Of a stretch of DNA of 51,543 nucleotides, positions 34,266 to 47,344 are shown piece after piece. A program made the position numbers and the translations under genes. The notes below the pieces were generated by a model that did not search any database, had not been told where the DNA came from, and saw nothing but the letters and a program-made list of their open reading frames with translations. The DNA comes from Plakobranchus ocellatus. Lineage: Eukaryota; Mollusca; Gastropoda; Plakobranchidae. Every line of letters begins with the position of its first letter. Positions within the stretch are counted from its first letter, which is position 1. The DNA lies in the NCBI GenBank assembly GCA_019648995.1, contig BLXT01004129.1, positions 387,200 to 438,742 on the forward strand, given 5' to 3'.

Positions 34266-34385
34266 TAAATGAGCAAGAAGAGATAAAAAACAAAAAAAAA
34301 AAACAATATGAGCAAAATGAAACAAACAAACAAAATATTCCAAAGAAAAAAGGAATCGACCAACTAAGTAAGATAAAATGTCATC

Positions 34386-34391
34386 TTTATT
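34386..34391 (-). terminator. Distal minus-strand poly(A) signal
   Basis: AATAAA on the minus strand, at the point where the A-rich bias of the + strand starts. Confidence 0.35.
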
Positions 34392-35199
34392 GCACAAATA
34401 TCAGAATGTTTAAAAAAAAAAAAAGATTGGATTGAAAATTGGAACGGTTGTGTTAACACTCGATATGGTAAGGTAAAGTCACAAAAGTCTAAACCCACAT
34501 CAAAAACAGCAACAACAACAACAACAACAACAACAGCAAAAAATGGTAGTGCTATAATTAGGGAAGGGGATTTATGCTATATTTTTAAATGATAAAAATT
34601 GGTTAATTTGCTCAATTAAAATTATAACCTCCACCACTAACTTGCGGTGGTTCTGAACCCAAAAACTATCCATTCGATTCCTCGACAGTTGCACTTGAAC
34701 AATGCTTCAATGTCGACAATGAGGAAAGAAAGAACTCTATGAAAAACAACCCCATAAAATATTGGTGACAAAAGAAAAAAAAATAAAAGCTTGGTGATTT
34801 GCTATTTTTGGAAAAAGAATAACAAAAACCAAAACCAAATGAAGAAATAAGAGGATGAAAAGAATGTTAAGCTCACCAATACAACATGACGAACCATCTT
34901 TCAAAATGAGTCAAGCTGTTGATCTACAAAATTGAATTCAGAACTAACTTCTATGAGTATGATAAAGGAGTAAAAATCACCATTGTTTTATATACAGGAA
35001 ATCTAATGCATATCTACAAAAAAAATTCTCTCATGCAGAAATGTCATATTTGTCTTTCTTCTACAGGGTTTCAGTTTTAAGTCAACGATGCAGACCTGCA
35101 ACTGAGCTCATTTTGAGGGACTCACATATTGGTAAATTGACAAGTACCGAAAAAAAAAAAAAAAATCTACCAACCTCTCTCTAAGAGTTAAAGCAACTC

Positions 35200-35204
35200 N
35201 NNNN
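35200..35204. other. Assembly gap (5 N)
   Basis: A run of N beside A-rich CCAAAAAAAAAACC sequence, probably a collapsed or unresolved homopolymer. Confidence 0.95.
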
Positions 35205-36723
35205 CCAAAAAAAAAACCAAAAAAAAAAAACCAACACTAAAAACAAAATGGATCTGTTTGCTTTGGGATGAATAGGCAAATGTTTTAGCATGTCTCTAGT
35301 CAAAGCAGTGATTTCTTCACAACTGTATGCCGTGCAGGAAGTGTGTACCAGCTCTACATAACTATTTCACAATTATGTGCCAGCTTCACAAAACTTATCA
35401 TGTATTCCTAAGGGGAAAGCGCATACTCTTCAAGTGCTTTACAGTTTTGCTTTATCTCAGCTCCTCTGCAACACTCTGACCTTTTCATTGCAACCTGTGA
35501 ATCCTTTACAGTTTTAGCTGGTCTGAATTCCCACATGGACAAATATCATCATCATACTTGATGTTTAGCCATACCGATCCCATACCGCCCATATCACAGG
35601 ATAAGCCTGAAGTCTGGATGAGCAGTGATACAGCAAAGCAATTCGAACATTTGACATAAAAGACAGGATAGAAAAAAAATCAGTAAGAAGACTACCATGA
35701 TGAGAGTGGAATAAAAATTTGCGTTTATACATTATCAGAGTAATTAAAATAAAAGAAGGAAAGTAATAGAAAATACAAGGGGTTTCTTCTTTTGCTTTTA
35801 ACCTTTTTTGCTGCATCAATACAAATCCAATCCCCTCTTTCAAATCTCTTAACAGATAAAATGTAAAATAAAAGAATTAAGAGAATGTAAATAAACCTGG
35901 TAACATCTGCATTACACATATGATAAATATAATGTAGAATTTATAGAAAGCAGATCATTGCAAGTTGCAAAAAAATAAATTCTAACTTACACATTTTTGA
36001 AAAAAAAAAAAAAATAAATAAAAACAAGAATCAATAATAAGTTTAAGCTTAAAGACTTGAAATGAGCACAGACAGGTTTTCTCTGTGAAGTTCATGGTAC
36101 TCTTCATTGCAGAGAATGCACTTCAGCAAATTGGATATAAAAATAAAGCTTTTTTCTCTTTTCAATTGAAAATTATCACTGCTTGTTAAAGCTCTTTACT
36201 ACTAGTATATAAAAACACCTCATTATTCATATTTATATAACATGATAATCAACCACTTAGATTCTGACCAAGGCATCAAATAAAAAAAGTGTGGAAATTA
36301 ATGGACTGAATCATGTAAAACTTGCAATAATTCAATATAAAATTTATCACACAGAACACAAACTGGTTTAAAAAGGAAAGGAAAAATTGCTACATCAAGT
36401 ACAACAGCAAAGGAAATCTCAGGAATGCTTAAGAAAAAAGTTTCAATGATATAAATACAAATTCTGCCCACAGCAGAAATAAATTTTCTCCAAGAATGTC
36501 AGCTTGCCATTTCTTCTTTATTTTAGCAATTTTTAAAACCTAAGGAATGTGAATGAAATTTTTATTAAGTTCAATCACATGCTGTTCATAAAGACAATAA
36601 ACTGCTTTCAAAAATGTTTGCTGGCCATTTTTTTTTTTATTTTACCAAATCATGCATCATGGTCTTAAATTAAGAAAAATAAGGAAAAAATTAAACTTTT
36701 CATATTCCCTAAATTTAAAAATT

Positions 36724-36961
36724 AGCCTTTTCGTGTTTTAAATCCACAATTTTTGTACAACAAGACTTTCAGAGACAGCTGTCTTAATTCTGAAAATTGT
36801 TTACCTTTTATGTTGAAGCCTTCGAAAAATTCTTAAAACAATAGCCTTTTTGTGTTTTAAATCCACAATTTTTATACTACAAGACTTTCAGGGACAGCTG
36901 TCTTAATTCTGAAAATTATTTTCCTTTTATGTTGAAGCCTTCAAAAAATTCTTAAAACAAT
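36724..36961. repeat. 119-bp tandem duplication
   Basis: Two copies starting AGCCTTTT(C/T)GTGTTTTAAA and ending ATTCTTAAAACAAT, more than 90% alike by eye. Confidence 0.95.
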
Positions 36962-37245
36962 CCACTATTTTTAATTCTGACGCAAAGACATTTCATACTG
37001 TATAGATGATGCATTTTAGGATGTAGTTAGAAAAAAAAAAAAGAATAGTGATCCTTCATGTAAAACGATGAAAATTCAATGTAAAAATTTTTATTTAGAA
37101 AATTACTCCTAGCTCCAACATACATTTAGGTGTGCACTTTCATTTTAACGACTTTAAAGGTCCAGGGAAGAAGAGATGAAATCTGAGCATGAGTTGAAGA
37201 AAAAAAAACGAAAAAAGCTAAATATAACGCAATGAATTTCCTTTC

Positions 37246-37505
37246 ATCTTGAGACCAGTCCTAATGACTCAAATCTAGTATAGTTAAATTTTGGGAAAAA
37301 AGAAGAAGGTATTTTCTCTCTTGTTGAAGAGCTTTTTTAACAAAAACAAAATATAAAAAAAATTAAAATTCCCCAGTCTTAGAACATAATAATCGCAGCT
37401 GTATCCAGTCTTTACCATTGCAAACTTTATAAAAAAAAAGAAGTTCCAGGCTGTTTTGATGTTTTATAGTCTTCAAAATGTGACTTCTGACTAACTTGGA
37501 CGTTT
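37246..37505. mobile_element. MITE copy E (~260 bp)
   Basis: Left end TCTTGAGACCAGTCCTAATG, then ACTC; right end TGTGACTTCTGACTAACTTG. The interior shares ATCCAGTCTTTACCATTGCA and CAGGCTGTTTT with copies A and D. Confidence 0.55.
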
Positions 37506-40500
37506 ATGCAGCAGAACTAATTATGGTTCACTGTACCTTGATGGAAAAGCATATGAGACAACATTTCAAAGAAAAAAAAAATTAATATGGATCTATATAA
37601 AAACAAAATCCAAAACAAAAAAAAGGAGGCAGCATAACAGAATTGGTGAAGCAGCCTCTCAGAATCTGCCTCGTGAGACTGCTCCTGATTTTGATTCAAA
37701 AGAGATCTTAAAATTAAAGCTGTTGAATAAAATATGTTAAAAAAAACCAAACAAAACAAAACAAAAAGTTAGAAAAGTCTATGGCCAAAGGAAAATTTAG
37801 TGAAATTTTAACATCTTCACATATTTGAATCAGGGCCGCCCAAAAACTAGGCAGGTTTTGGTAGACTGCGACACATTTTACATATGTACAGAGCAGTCCC
37901 AAGCAATTGTGATGACAATCAAAATAGATAGTGTTACAAAAACAAAGCCTTTATCCATCTGGGAAAATTTAGGCGAATAGTTCATGAATCATCTTTAAAA
38001 AAACAGCTGGATAAACATGGCTAAGGATTCGTCGGGCACATAGTATGGTAGGGCAAGAGAAGGTTGAACAATAAACTTTTTCCAACTATACAAAAGTAGA
38101 ATAAGATTATGCATATTTTTTTTTTGTTAAGATCTACAGTGGGAACAATGTACCAGAGAAAAAGTCAACACAGTGTACATTAAACAATTGTAATCAAAAG
38201 GATATAAAAATATCTTGTTTTTTTTCCACTCTCCCTCCTTTCCTACAGACAAATAGAGTGTAATTCTCAAATATCCATGCCATTATTAAACTTAACAAGA
38301 GTGTACACAGGTATAGAAAAATATACTTGCTCGTAGACATATATATTATAATATTTGGAAAATCACACACAACCTTTATTAAGATATGTGAAAAGGCGTT
38401 TATAAATGCTTGCATCAGAGTGTAAGCAATATCATAGCAGGAGAAAGGTAAGGGCAGATAACAAGGAAAAAAAAAGGTATCTAACATGGTTAACTCGTTC
38501 AACAGCTACACTCTAAAGGTGGCCAAACTGTTGGCACTCACAACTGTGGAATACAGGAATAAAATATGGAAATGTTTATTAAGTTTTTGAAAAGACCAAA
38601 ACTTTCGGCTGAATCTTCTTCTCCAAAACCACACTTGAAGCAGCTCTGAGCAAAATCGTGCTCTGCTATTCCCTTCTCCACTTTCAGGTCCTTTTGTTCT
38701 ATCCAGTGATTCAAATCTTCTGAACAAATTATTCTTAGAGCTGGGTCAAGATGGAAAAGAAAAACAAACTCCCAACAAATGCAGCAAACAAAGAAAATAA
38801 AACCTCAAAATCAGCAAAGACATTAGACTGTGTTTTGGGTGCCAAAGTAATTCTATCTTTAGTGAAATAACTTGCCCTCGTGTAATGTCTTGTAGCAAAA
38901 TGTAGTGTCACTATTTATATAATTCTGGACATTTTAAATCGACAAAATCTCAAGATATTTGGACGAATCTTTGCTGTTTTATTTTTTTCAACTTGCTCAT
39001 TTACCAAGTGCTGTGTCAGTCAAAAAAAGCAGTCCAAAACCAGGTGCCAACTGATATACCTCTCTATTTCTCTGGGCACTCATTCACAACATTCCTGTGT
39101 GCGTGTCAGAAAGAAGAAAAAATCCCACAACCTCAGAAACAGATTTACAAACACATTTAATATTAACATCAAACCTTTACATCGGAAATAAAGCAGCCCT
39201 AAACACGTAATAAAGATTGAAAAAAAAAGAGCTCTGGCCGAGTCAGGTAGGGAGAGGGGGCATAACACAAAAACAAAACAAACTATACGTATCATTCGTT
39301 GTCAAGCGAGCAATCTGGCTTCATGGCGCCAAAGCCGGAAGATCGAAGTGTAAAAATGGTGGCAAGGTGAAGTGAAGCAAATAATCACCCCAGTTCCTTG
39401 GTGGGGGGAAAAAAAATGGCAAGTTTGCATGGATTAATAAGTAGTTTGCGGTGAATACATCAAAACAAATGAAGTGGATACAAACACTGAAAAAACTCAC
39501 CACCTATTTCAAAAACAAATCACAACATCTGTTCTAAGCATTACGTCACAAGTTGAACGCGATTAAACCAGAATCAATTCAACAGCCAACAACTCTAAAT
39601 AAATTTTTTGTTTAAAGCATCAAAATTCGAGGCAATTTAAATGCATTTGGATTCATATCACATGGAAAAAAGCTAAAAAAAAAACACCTCTTCTCCCTAA
39701 GTTCTACTGTTAATAGCATCACTAACAAGGAGTTTTGACATTTATTCAAACTCCACAGTAAAAAAAATTATTTTCTCAACTATGACACCTATAAAAATTA
39801 TTCATCATGTCTGACTAGCTAAGGGGAAAACAACATGGATTTATAACCTTCTTCAAACCTTCAACTTGCTTCAAACAAGAAAAACAACAAAGGTAAACTA
39901 TGAAATGAAACCACCAACTCGTCAATACAATATCTCGTTTTCTGATGACTCTACTTGAGCTTAACTGAGCTCAACAAAGGATTTCGCTAGACAATCTCAC
40001 AAACACATTTTACAGAGAAACAGATGAGCCACTTTGTATGGCAACCAAAAAGAGAAAACTTAAAGCTGAGCACACAAGATATATGTACAACACCAGTCAG
40101 TGAGGATACATGATTGGGTAGGCAGATCTGTGCAATACTGTTCAGGAAAACTTGGGGATAGGTATATTAAACATATATTATATTATGCCACATTCGGAAA
40201 CGATATCAAAACACAAAAATATATAAAAATAAAACTATTTCTTAATATATGAAAAAAAAAAGCCAAACACATATTATCACATTGAGTCATAGGTTAAAAA
40301 TGCACCGTTAAGATAACCTTGGTATTACGGTAATTGGGAAGAGGGCAAGGAATAAGTTTTGTGCATAATCAAAACAAGACACAAATAGAGCATTGCCAAA
40401 AGGGATTGGAAGGCACAGAAAATACAATACAGAGAGAATGATTGGGGAATGAAGATAATGGGGAGAGAGAGAAAAAGAGAAATGTGTGTCACTAAGCCAC

Positions 40501-40547
40501 AGTAATTATTTATCAGGGTAAAAAGGGGATGTTATAGAGACCAAGGA

Positions 40548-40635
40548 GGAGGAAGAGAGAGAAAGAAAAAAGAGAGCGGATGGAAATGGAAAGAAAAGAT
40601 AGGAGGAGACAGAGAGAGAGAAAGAGAGAGAGAAT
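40548..40635 (+). repeat. Imperfect GA-rich microsatellite
   Basis: Purine-only stretch of GA, GAAA and GGA units. Confidence 0.9.
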
Positions 40636-43600
40636 TGGGAGCAATGGAGGAGTGGGAACAAAGGTACATTAGAACTTGGTTTATAAGTAAATGTGTGAGT
40701 TTTTCTTTTTGTTTTTTAAGAAAGTGAAAAAGAACTTACAGACAACAACAGTCAAAAGAAAAAAAAGAGGCATAAAAACAAAGGTGTCATTGTCACTGAG
40801 TTGTGGACATTTCAGATTGAGACTGACTATTTGATACAGAAAGTCAAACAACTCTGACAAAGCCATATCCAAACATAATTATTCAGTAAACAATGATTTC
40901 CTAAACACAATGAGGTTACTGAGTAAAAGCCATCACCAAAAGCTCAACTACATCTGCCATACATCTTTTGAAACATGAGAATTACATTCATGGTTCCTCT
41001 GAACTATATTTACCAACACATATTACATTTGGAACACGCTCACAATCAGAACAAAATTCAAAAACAAACTCTAGACGATTAAAAAAAAAATAAAAGGTGC
41101 TGGTCAAATATTGTAGCAAGTGACATTTCACAAAATCTTTAAAGGCACTCAGGATCACACAAACTGTATAGTTTTAACACCATCAATTTTTCAATAACCA
41201 GGCTTGCTGAAAAGTCTTCTCATTATTTAAAAATGCTTCAAAATGTTTAGGGTATTAACTACACCTATTTTAAAAAGCCACTAAGAGTATGGATGTGTGC
41301 AAGTTTATCACTCTTTCCATATCGCAAAGTAAATCTCAGAGTGTCATGGCATAACAAAGAGCAAGAAAGTTATGGAAACATTGGTACAATATGACCATTT
41401 GGAACATTTCAAATTAATTATTCTCTTATAAAGTTTGGGCAAGGCTGGCAGAACTTGAAACGATTATCATGTAGCGAAACAATGCCTGTGGTAAAATCTT
41501 TTGCCGATATTCAAATCAAATCAATATTCTGCACAATTTATTATTTTAGACCACTCGTTTTGTATTACTGATGGGGAATGTAAATAAAACATGAGATGTC
41601 CTGAGGTACAACTTTAGTCTTAATATTGTGTCCATGCTTAGATGAATAAAAAATTATATTTATTCCTTTATGCATTAGTCTGGCAATGTTTTTGCACAAA
41701 CACAATTAAAATCTTTTAAAAAAAATTCTATACATTCTTTCAATGACTTGCATATTGAAGAGGATTAGAGAAGGAAAAGGGAAATACCAGGCCATGAAAT
41801 GCACAGATAAAGTTTTTTAAGACCCTTGAAACTTGTGACAATTGTGATTTGAAATAGAAATATATACATATATATATAATTGTTAAAATATACATAAATA
41901 TATATATATATATTCAAAATTGGAAGGTTCAAATTTTTACCTAACTACAGGAGTGTGCAAGAGAAAGAACATTAAAATATCAATTAAATTGAACAAGTGG
42001 TGGACAAATAGACATCACCTATGATACATATATATAGATAGATATGGGGTGGGGGTGTCTTTATTTTAAAAGAAAATCAAGCAGCAACCAGAGCCAATGA
42101 AAGAAACAGTCAGTATGTGTGGAAGGTTTAGGAATGGCAAAAAAAGATAACTGTCTTGAGGAAATGTACAATGTTGAAGATGAAACAAGGGAAAGAAAGA
42201 AAGTTTTCAGAAAAGAAAGAGACTGATTAAAAAAAAAAAAGGAAGGTATGGCAAGTTTGTGGAATAGCATGCAGCAAACAGAAAATGTCCAGCCTGAACT
42301 TTATGATAATCAAATCACATAACAGGCAAATTAGAGCTCGACCAAATTATCATCATCCATTCCTCTGATAGACCCTGCCTTACAAACTCATGTGAGCCGC
42401 CATGGGAAAAATCAACTAAAGCTCAATTTTTGACATATGGATATAAGGTATGCACCTTTCTTGAACAAAGAACTATTACTGATCAATACAGTGTTTGCAG
42501 ATAAAAAAAAAAAGGTGGAAATTTAAAGAAAATACAAAACATTATAGACATTGTTCAAACAGACGAAAAGAAAAAAAAGATATTTTCCCCTTTAAACAGC
42601 TCAGGTGTGTCTTGATACAGATGTAAGAGACGTCCGCCTGAAAATCCTGTGGCACTGTTGCACTTGTGAGATTGAATCAAAGCTCAAAACAAAGAGCTTT
42701 TTATAGAAATTCTGTAAATGGCAAGATCTGTTTTTTTGGAATGAGGGGTGACAATAAAAAAACTTAAAAAAAAAAATGATATGTGGCTTAAGAGAAACAA
42801 AACTGTCTTGTCATAAAAGGAGGGGAAAAAAAAACAGGAATAAGACTGGAGTTGTAGTCTCTCCATGCAAGTGGAGCACGAAACATTTTTAAACTTTCAT
42901 GGAAGATAGATCCAATGAAGAAAAGATTTTGTTTTTTCTTTCTTTTTTGTCTGAATGGAAGATTTTCAATTCTTTAGAGAATTTCATCTACATCAACATT
43001 CTGAATATACATTTCAAGTATTCACTCTTATTACCCTCATAAATTGTTGAAAAAGAAATCATTATTTTTATGTGGACATGACTACTCAAGCTTTTTTATC
43101 TTTACAACTTTTGTTCGCGCAGAACTCTTGCATGTATTGTTAGATGAAGTTTGTAAAAAAATTCTCATCTGTAGACTTTCCTCAACATTATTCAATTCGA
43201 CATTTTAACATAAACCAAGAACAAAAAAAAAAAAAAAAAAATTTTGGTAGTTCAACTTATATTTCAAGGCTGCATAAAAACTTGAAAACTCAGTACAGAT
43301 AAGAGGAGAGACGGAATGTAAAACCTTAAACAAGAAAGCTTTTTGCTCCTTTTCATTTTAATATATGGACACTCTCTTACATCGACATAATCAAAAGTCC
43401 TGTCCATAATAAAAATAAACCAAAAGAACTATTAAAAAAAAAAAATAAAAATGAGAAAAAAAGCCGACATCTTCATTTGATAGTAATCAAGAAATGTTTC
43501 CAAATTACAATCAATGCACAAAATAGTGCACAAAAATAAAACTTTCTTATACAGGAATGATTGAAAAGAACATACTGTCTACCTTGAAGCAGAGTGGAGG

Positions 43601-43810
43601 TGTTGTAGAAAACAGTTCAGTAGTTCTTAATACGGAATCCACATGTTCAAATAAAATATACAAATTGAGGAATGTCAATATATCATAAAATATTGGGTGC
43701 TACCATTAGCCCTTTCCTGGAAGATATTTGTTTTAAAAAAAAAAGCCAATTACAAGGATAGCAACTGAGGAAATTAATCATTAATGACCAAATGAGCATG
43801 TAAAAAACAA

Positions 43811-43890
43811 AGAGAGAGATAGACAGCAAGAAAGAAAGAGAGAGAGAGAGAGAGGAAGGAGAGAGACAGCAAGAAAAAGAGAGAGAGAGC

Positions 43891-43943
<53 letters not shown>
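43811..43943 (+). repeat. (GA)n microsatellite
   Basis: Interrupted GA tract with a pure run of about 24 units at the right end. Minus-strand Leu-Ser reading frames across it are artefacts. Confidence 0.95.
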
Positions 43944-43947
<4 letters not shown>

Positions 43948-46350
43948 TGTATAACACTTGCTCTCAAATAATTCTTTACCTACATTTTCCATTTCCAGCC
44001 TGATCACTAACACCCAGGGAAGGAGTTAAAGACCTGAGAGTTTACGGACATTAACACAAAGAAAAAAAAAGAACAAGAAAAAGAGAAGACACAAATCCAA
44101 GGATTTTACATGAACTGCAAAGGTAAATCTATAAATAAATGTATGCCAGCATCTTCCTGAATGCCTGAAAGGAGCTTAAGAGACTTTTCTTTCAGTTTCT
44201 GTCCCCTTCTTGTCTAAATAATTGTTTTTTTGTGTGCTGGTATACACATACAAAATAGCAGATTGGATGTGCAAATAGCATTTTCTCACATAAGACTCCA
44301 AAATAATAGAGTACATAAAGATTATTATTCTCAAGTGTTTAGATTTTCTATAGAAGAAATAAAAAAAAACAAAAAAAAAACCCCAACAAACATACACAAA
44401 GTTTTCCAAGGAAAAAAAAATATAAAATGGCACATCAACGCTAATCTCTTTGAGGCTAAAATTGAAAAAAAAAGGGGAAAAACATTTAAAATAGGAATAA
44501 GAAGATTGAGTGCAGAACTGAAAAGCAAATTGTTTATGAAATACAAACACACAAAAAAAATTCTAAGTTAAGTTTGTAAAGATATCAAATTTAACACTTG
44601 GATAAAACATTACTAGTACTATTTTTTCTGTTAAAATGCCTGTAAAAGCAAACTTTATATTGCCTCTCTCACATTTTATCATTTTGGGTACACATATTGA
44701 TATGAATAATATTTTAGCCTTTTTTCACCTTAGGTCAACTAACAGACTGAAAAAGGTCACAAATAAAAAGAGGATACAGCAGAATTACACATAACTCGCA
44801 ATAGTAAGTTAATATATGTGTGTATACAAAGTTGTGCATGAAGGCAATATTTTGCAAAAAATCTTGGGGCAGAACTGTAAAATCAGACATAGCTTGGAAA
44901 TTCATATATAACTATAACTATATATATTTTTTTTCTATACAAATAAAATATATATATATAAATAAAACAGAAAATATATGTGTATTGCTTTAGAGTAAGG
45001 AAAACAGTTGAAAAACAACAGTTGAGGAATATAAGCCAATAGGACAAATATGAATGATTAAATGACAATTTCAACATAAACCACAACAAGGTTGTAAAAC
45101 TAACCAAAGCGCAATAGGATTTCTTGCTCTTTATAAATGAACCTACCACCTCAACATCCTAAGCTGAGAATGCAGTGACATATTTTAGCACTAGGTATCA
45201 CACCATCAATGAGAACTTGATGAAATAAATTCTCCAGGCTCTTGCTCTTGGCAATCAAAAAAACCCCCCCAAAAAACCAAAACAATAAGATCTATATATC
45301 ATAATGCTGCCATGCGAGCCAAATTTTGTCCTAAGATTTCAAAAGAATTAATGAAATCATCACATTATTCATAACAATACCTCCTGGTTCCAAAAACACG
45401 TCCTAGACAATTGCAGCAAAGATTCAGTCTAAAAATAAATTCTAAAGTTGGTCTATGCTTCTCAGGTCTCTGAAGCAGGAAATTGTTATGTTTTGAAATT
45501 GGAATGATATCTGAAATGATAAATACAACAAATAATTAAAACATGTAGTCAAACATAGTCTCGACACAAATGTATTGTCCGAGTCTTCACACGAGTTTTT
45601 ATGAATTTTTTCTCCTGCCACACCTGACACACAAATGTTTTGCCCTCAGCATTCTTGTCTGAGATTTTTCCAATTCTTATGATCTTTACTCTCTGAAGTT
45701 GTCGAGGTTAATTTTTGGTGTTATCAATGTTTCAGTAATCTCTATACTGCTTTTTGCAGAAAGAAACCAATCAAACTCCATTCTTTGCTCTTTGTGGTAT
45801 GTCTCTAAGCTAAGCTTGGAGTAAAGGTGTATTTCAATTAATTCTAGCTTCTTTAATTAAATTTAATTAAATGTGAGCAGGGACTCAACACAAATAATTT
45901 CAAAACCTTATGAACAGGAATATTGCTTAGTATGATGGACAGGAAAAGATAGACATGGAAACATACAGATGATCCTTGAACAAGAAGACAGGCAATTAAC
46001 AAATGCATTTTAAGCTCATTCTCTTCCATGCTGAGGACTGGTGAATGTTGAGGGATAAACCTAAAAGTAAGATTTAATCGACATGTACAAATTCATATTT
46101 GTCTTTTCAGCAGACATAATTTAAGAACTTAGCCATAACCTTGATCACAGACATTAAATTGTGTGTTATGCTTAAAGCTTTATCACAACATTGAAAATAA
46201 AAACAAAAAAAAAGCAAATTACAACAACAAAAAAAAATACCCAAAAAGATACATCCCAATTTTAGGAATCAAATTCAATTAAATCAGAAGACAGGATCAC
46301 CTTCAAAAATTTTTCTAAGCTACTCATTAATTCATAAAAAACAGACTCAC

Positions 46351-46351
<1 letters not shown>

Positions 46352-46418
<67 letters not shown>
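46352..46418 (+). repeat. (GA)n microsatellite
   Basis: About 33 GA units with one AAAG interruption near each end. Confidence 0.95.
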
Positions 46419-46422
<4 letters not shown>

Positions 46423-46437
46423 CATTTTTGTGTTTAG

Positions 46438-46577
46438 CTAGTCGACAACATTGTGATCTCAGGCTTTCAGGCCCTCAGTGAGGCCAGGGCACCAAAGACA
46501 GGGCTCAAATCCTGTGACAGGAAGTCCTTACAGATCTCAGGCTGGGTTCACTATCCTCCATGCCACCAAAGCCCCAG
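46438..46577 (-). mobile_element. tRNA-derived SINE
   Basis: On the minus strand: an A-box-like TGGCATGGAGG (46565-46555), then a B-box-like GGATTTGAGCCCTG about 50 nt later, then a tail GCCTGAAAGCCTGAGATCAC shared with the 28.6-kb copy. Flanked on both sides by GA microsatellites, which may mark a simple-repeat tail. Confidence 0.55.
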
Positions 46578-47344
46578 AGAGAGAGAGAGTAAGAGAGAGA
46601 TAGACAGATACACAAAAAATCGAGCTATAGCCAAAATAAAATCCACCATTTTTTGGCTCTTAGCAATACTGTCAAATGTCGTACTTAAGTCTCTTGCTAT
46701 AAAAATAGCTATTACATCAGATTTCACTTCACGCCTCTGAGGCTAAACTGTTTTCAATGTAGATTTTTGCAAACCAGAACAGGTTTGACAAAAAAATAGC
46801 AAGATCAATATAAACAACATACAGATCTTCATTCTGGAGGCAATATATATCAAATGTTTTTTGAATCTGATAAATCCTTTCTGTCAAGCTTATCTTCTAA
46901 CTTGAACAAAAACAACTTGAGTCAAAAACTATTATGGTTTTGTTCTCAGTTTTAAAAAAAGCCAAAAATTTCATTTTGTATTGTAAATAAAGAAAAATTG
47001 CAAATGGAATAACAAACACAAAATAAATATTTAAAATCTCATTTTCAAATGCGTCAGTACTTGTAACTTAGACATATCTATTACCTTTAAAAAAAATTGT
47101 GTGTAATTCTTTACCTCTCTATCTCTAACCTACACTCCCCAGCTTTTGAACTATTTCAACATCCAAATGTGCTTTATGTTTTGGAATGAGCTTTAATTCT
47201 TAAAATAAGGTATCTGTCATAAAAGAAATCATAAAGAAAAATTTGTTGTGCATTAGAGTTTTTTTTTGTTGTTGTTAAAATGCGATTACTGTCACACAAT
47301 GAAAAATTGAGAAAGAAAATAAAGATTCTCATTTTTCATAGATT

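Larger units (their letters stand above)
34366..47344 (-). other. RASA4: Putative very long 3' UTR or downstream region of the RASA4-like gene
   Basis: About 13 kb without a convincing exon. The + strand is visibly A-rich (T-rich on the minus strand), matching the skew of the RASA4-like introns and changing near 34.3 kb. A minus-strand AATAAA lies at 34391-34386. Other minus AATAAA signals occur at about 42065, 41660, 39748 and 38978, and an ATTAAA variant lies at about 47190, so the real 3' end may be much closer to the stop. Contents: GA tracts, a 119-bp duplication, one MITE and one SINE (listed separately). Confidence 0.35.

Noticed and set aside
38506-38727. 73-codon minus-strand frame with Arg-rich N-terminus
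   Set aside because: No splice signals, homology or codon bias that I can see; it lies in the A-rich noncoding stretch.
43683-44013. Leu-Ser repeat frames on the minus strand
   Set aside because: Products of the (GA)n microsatellite.
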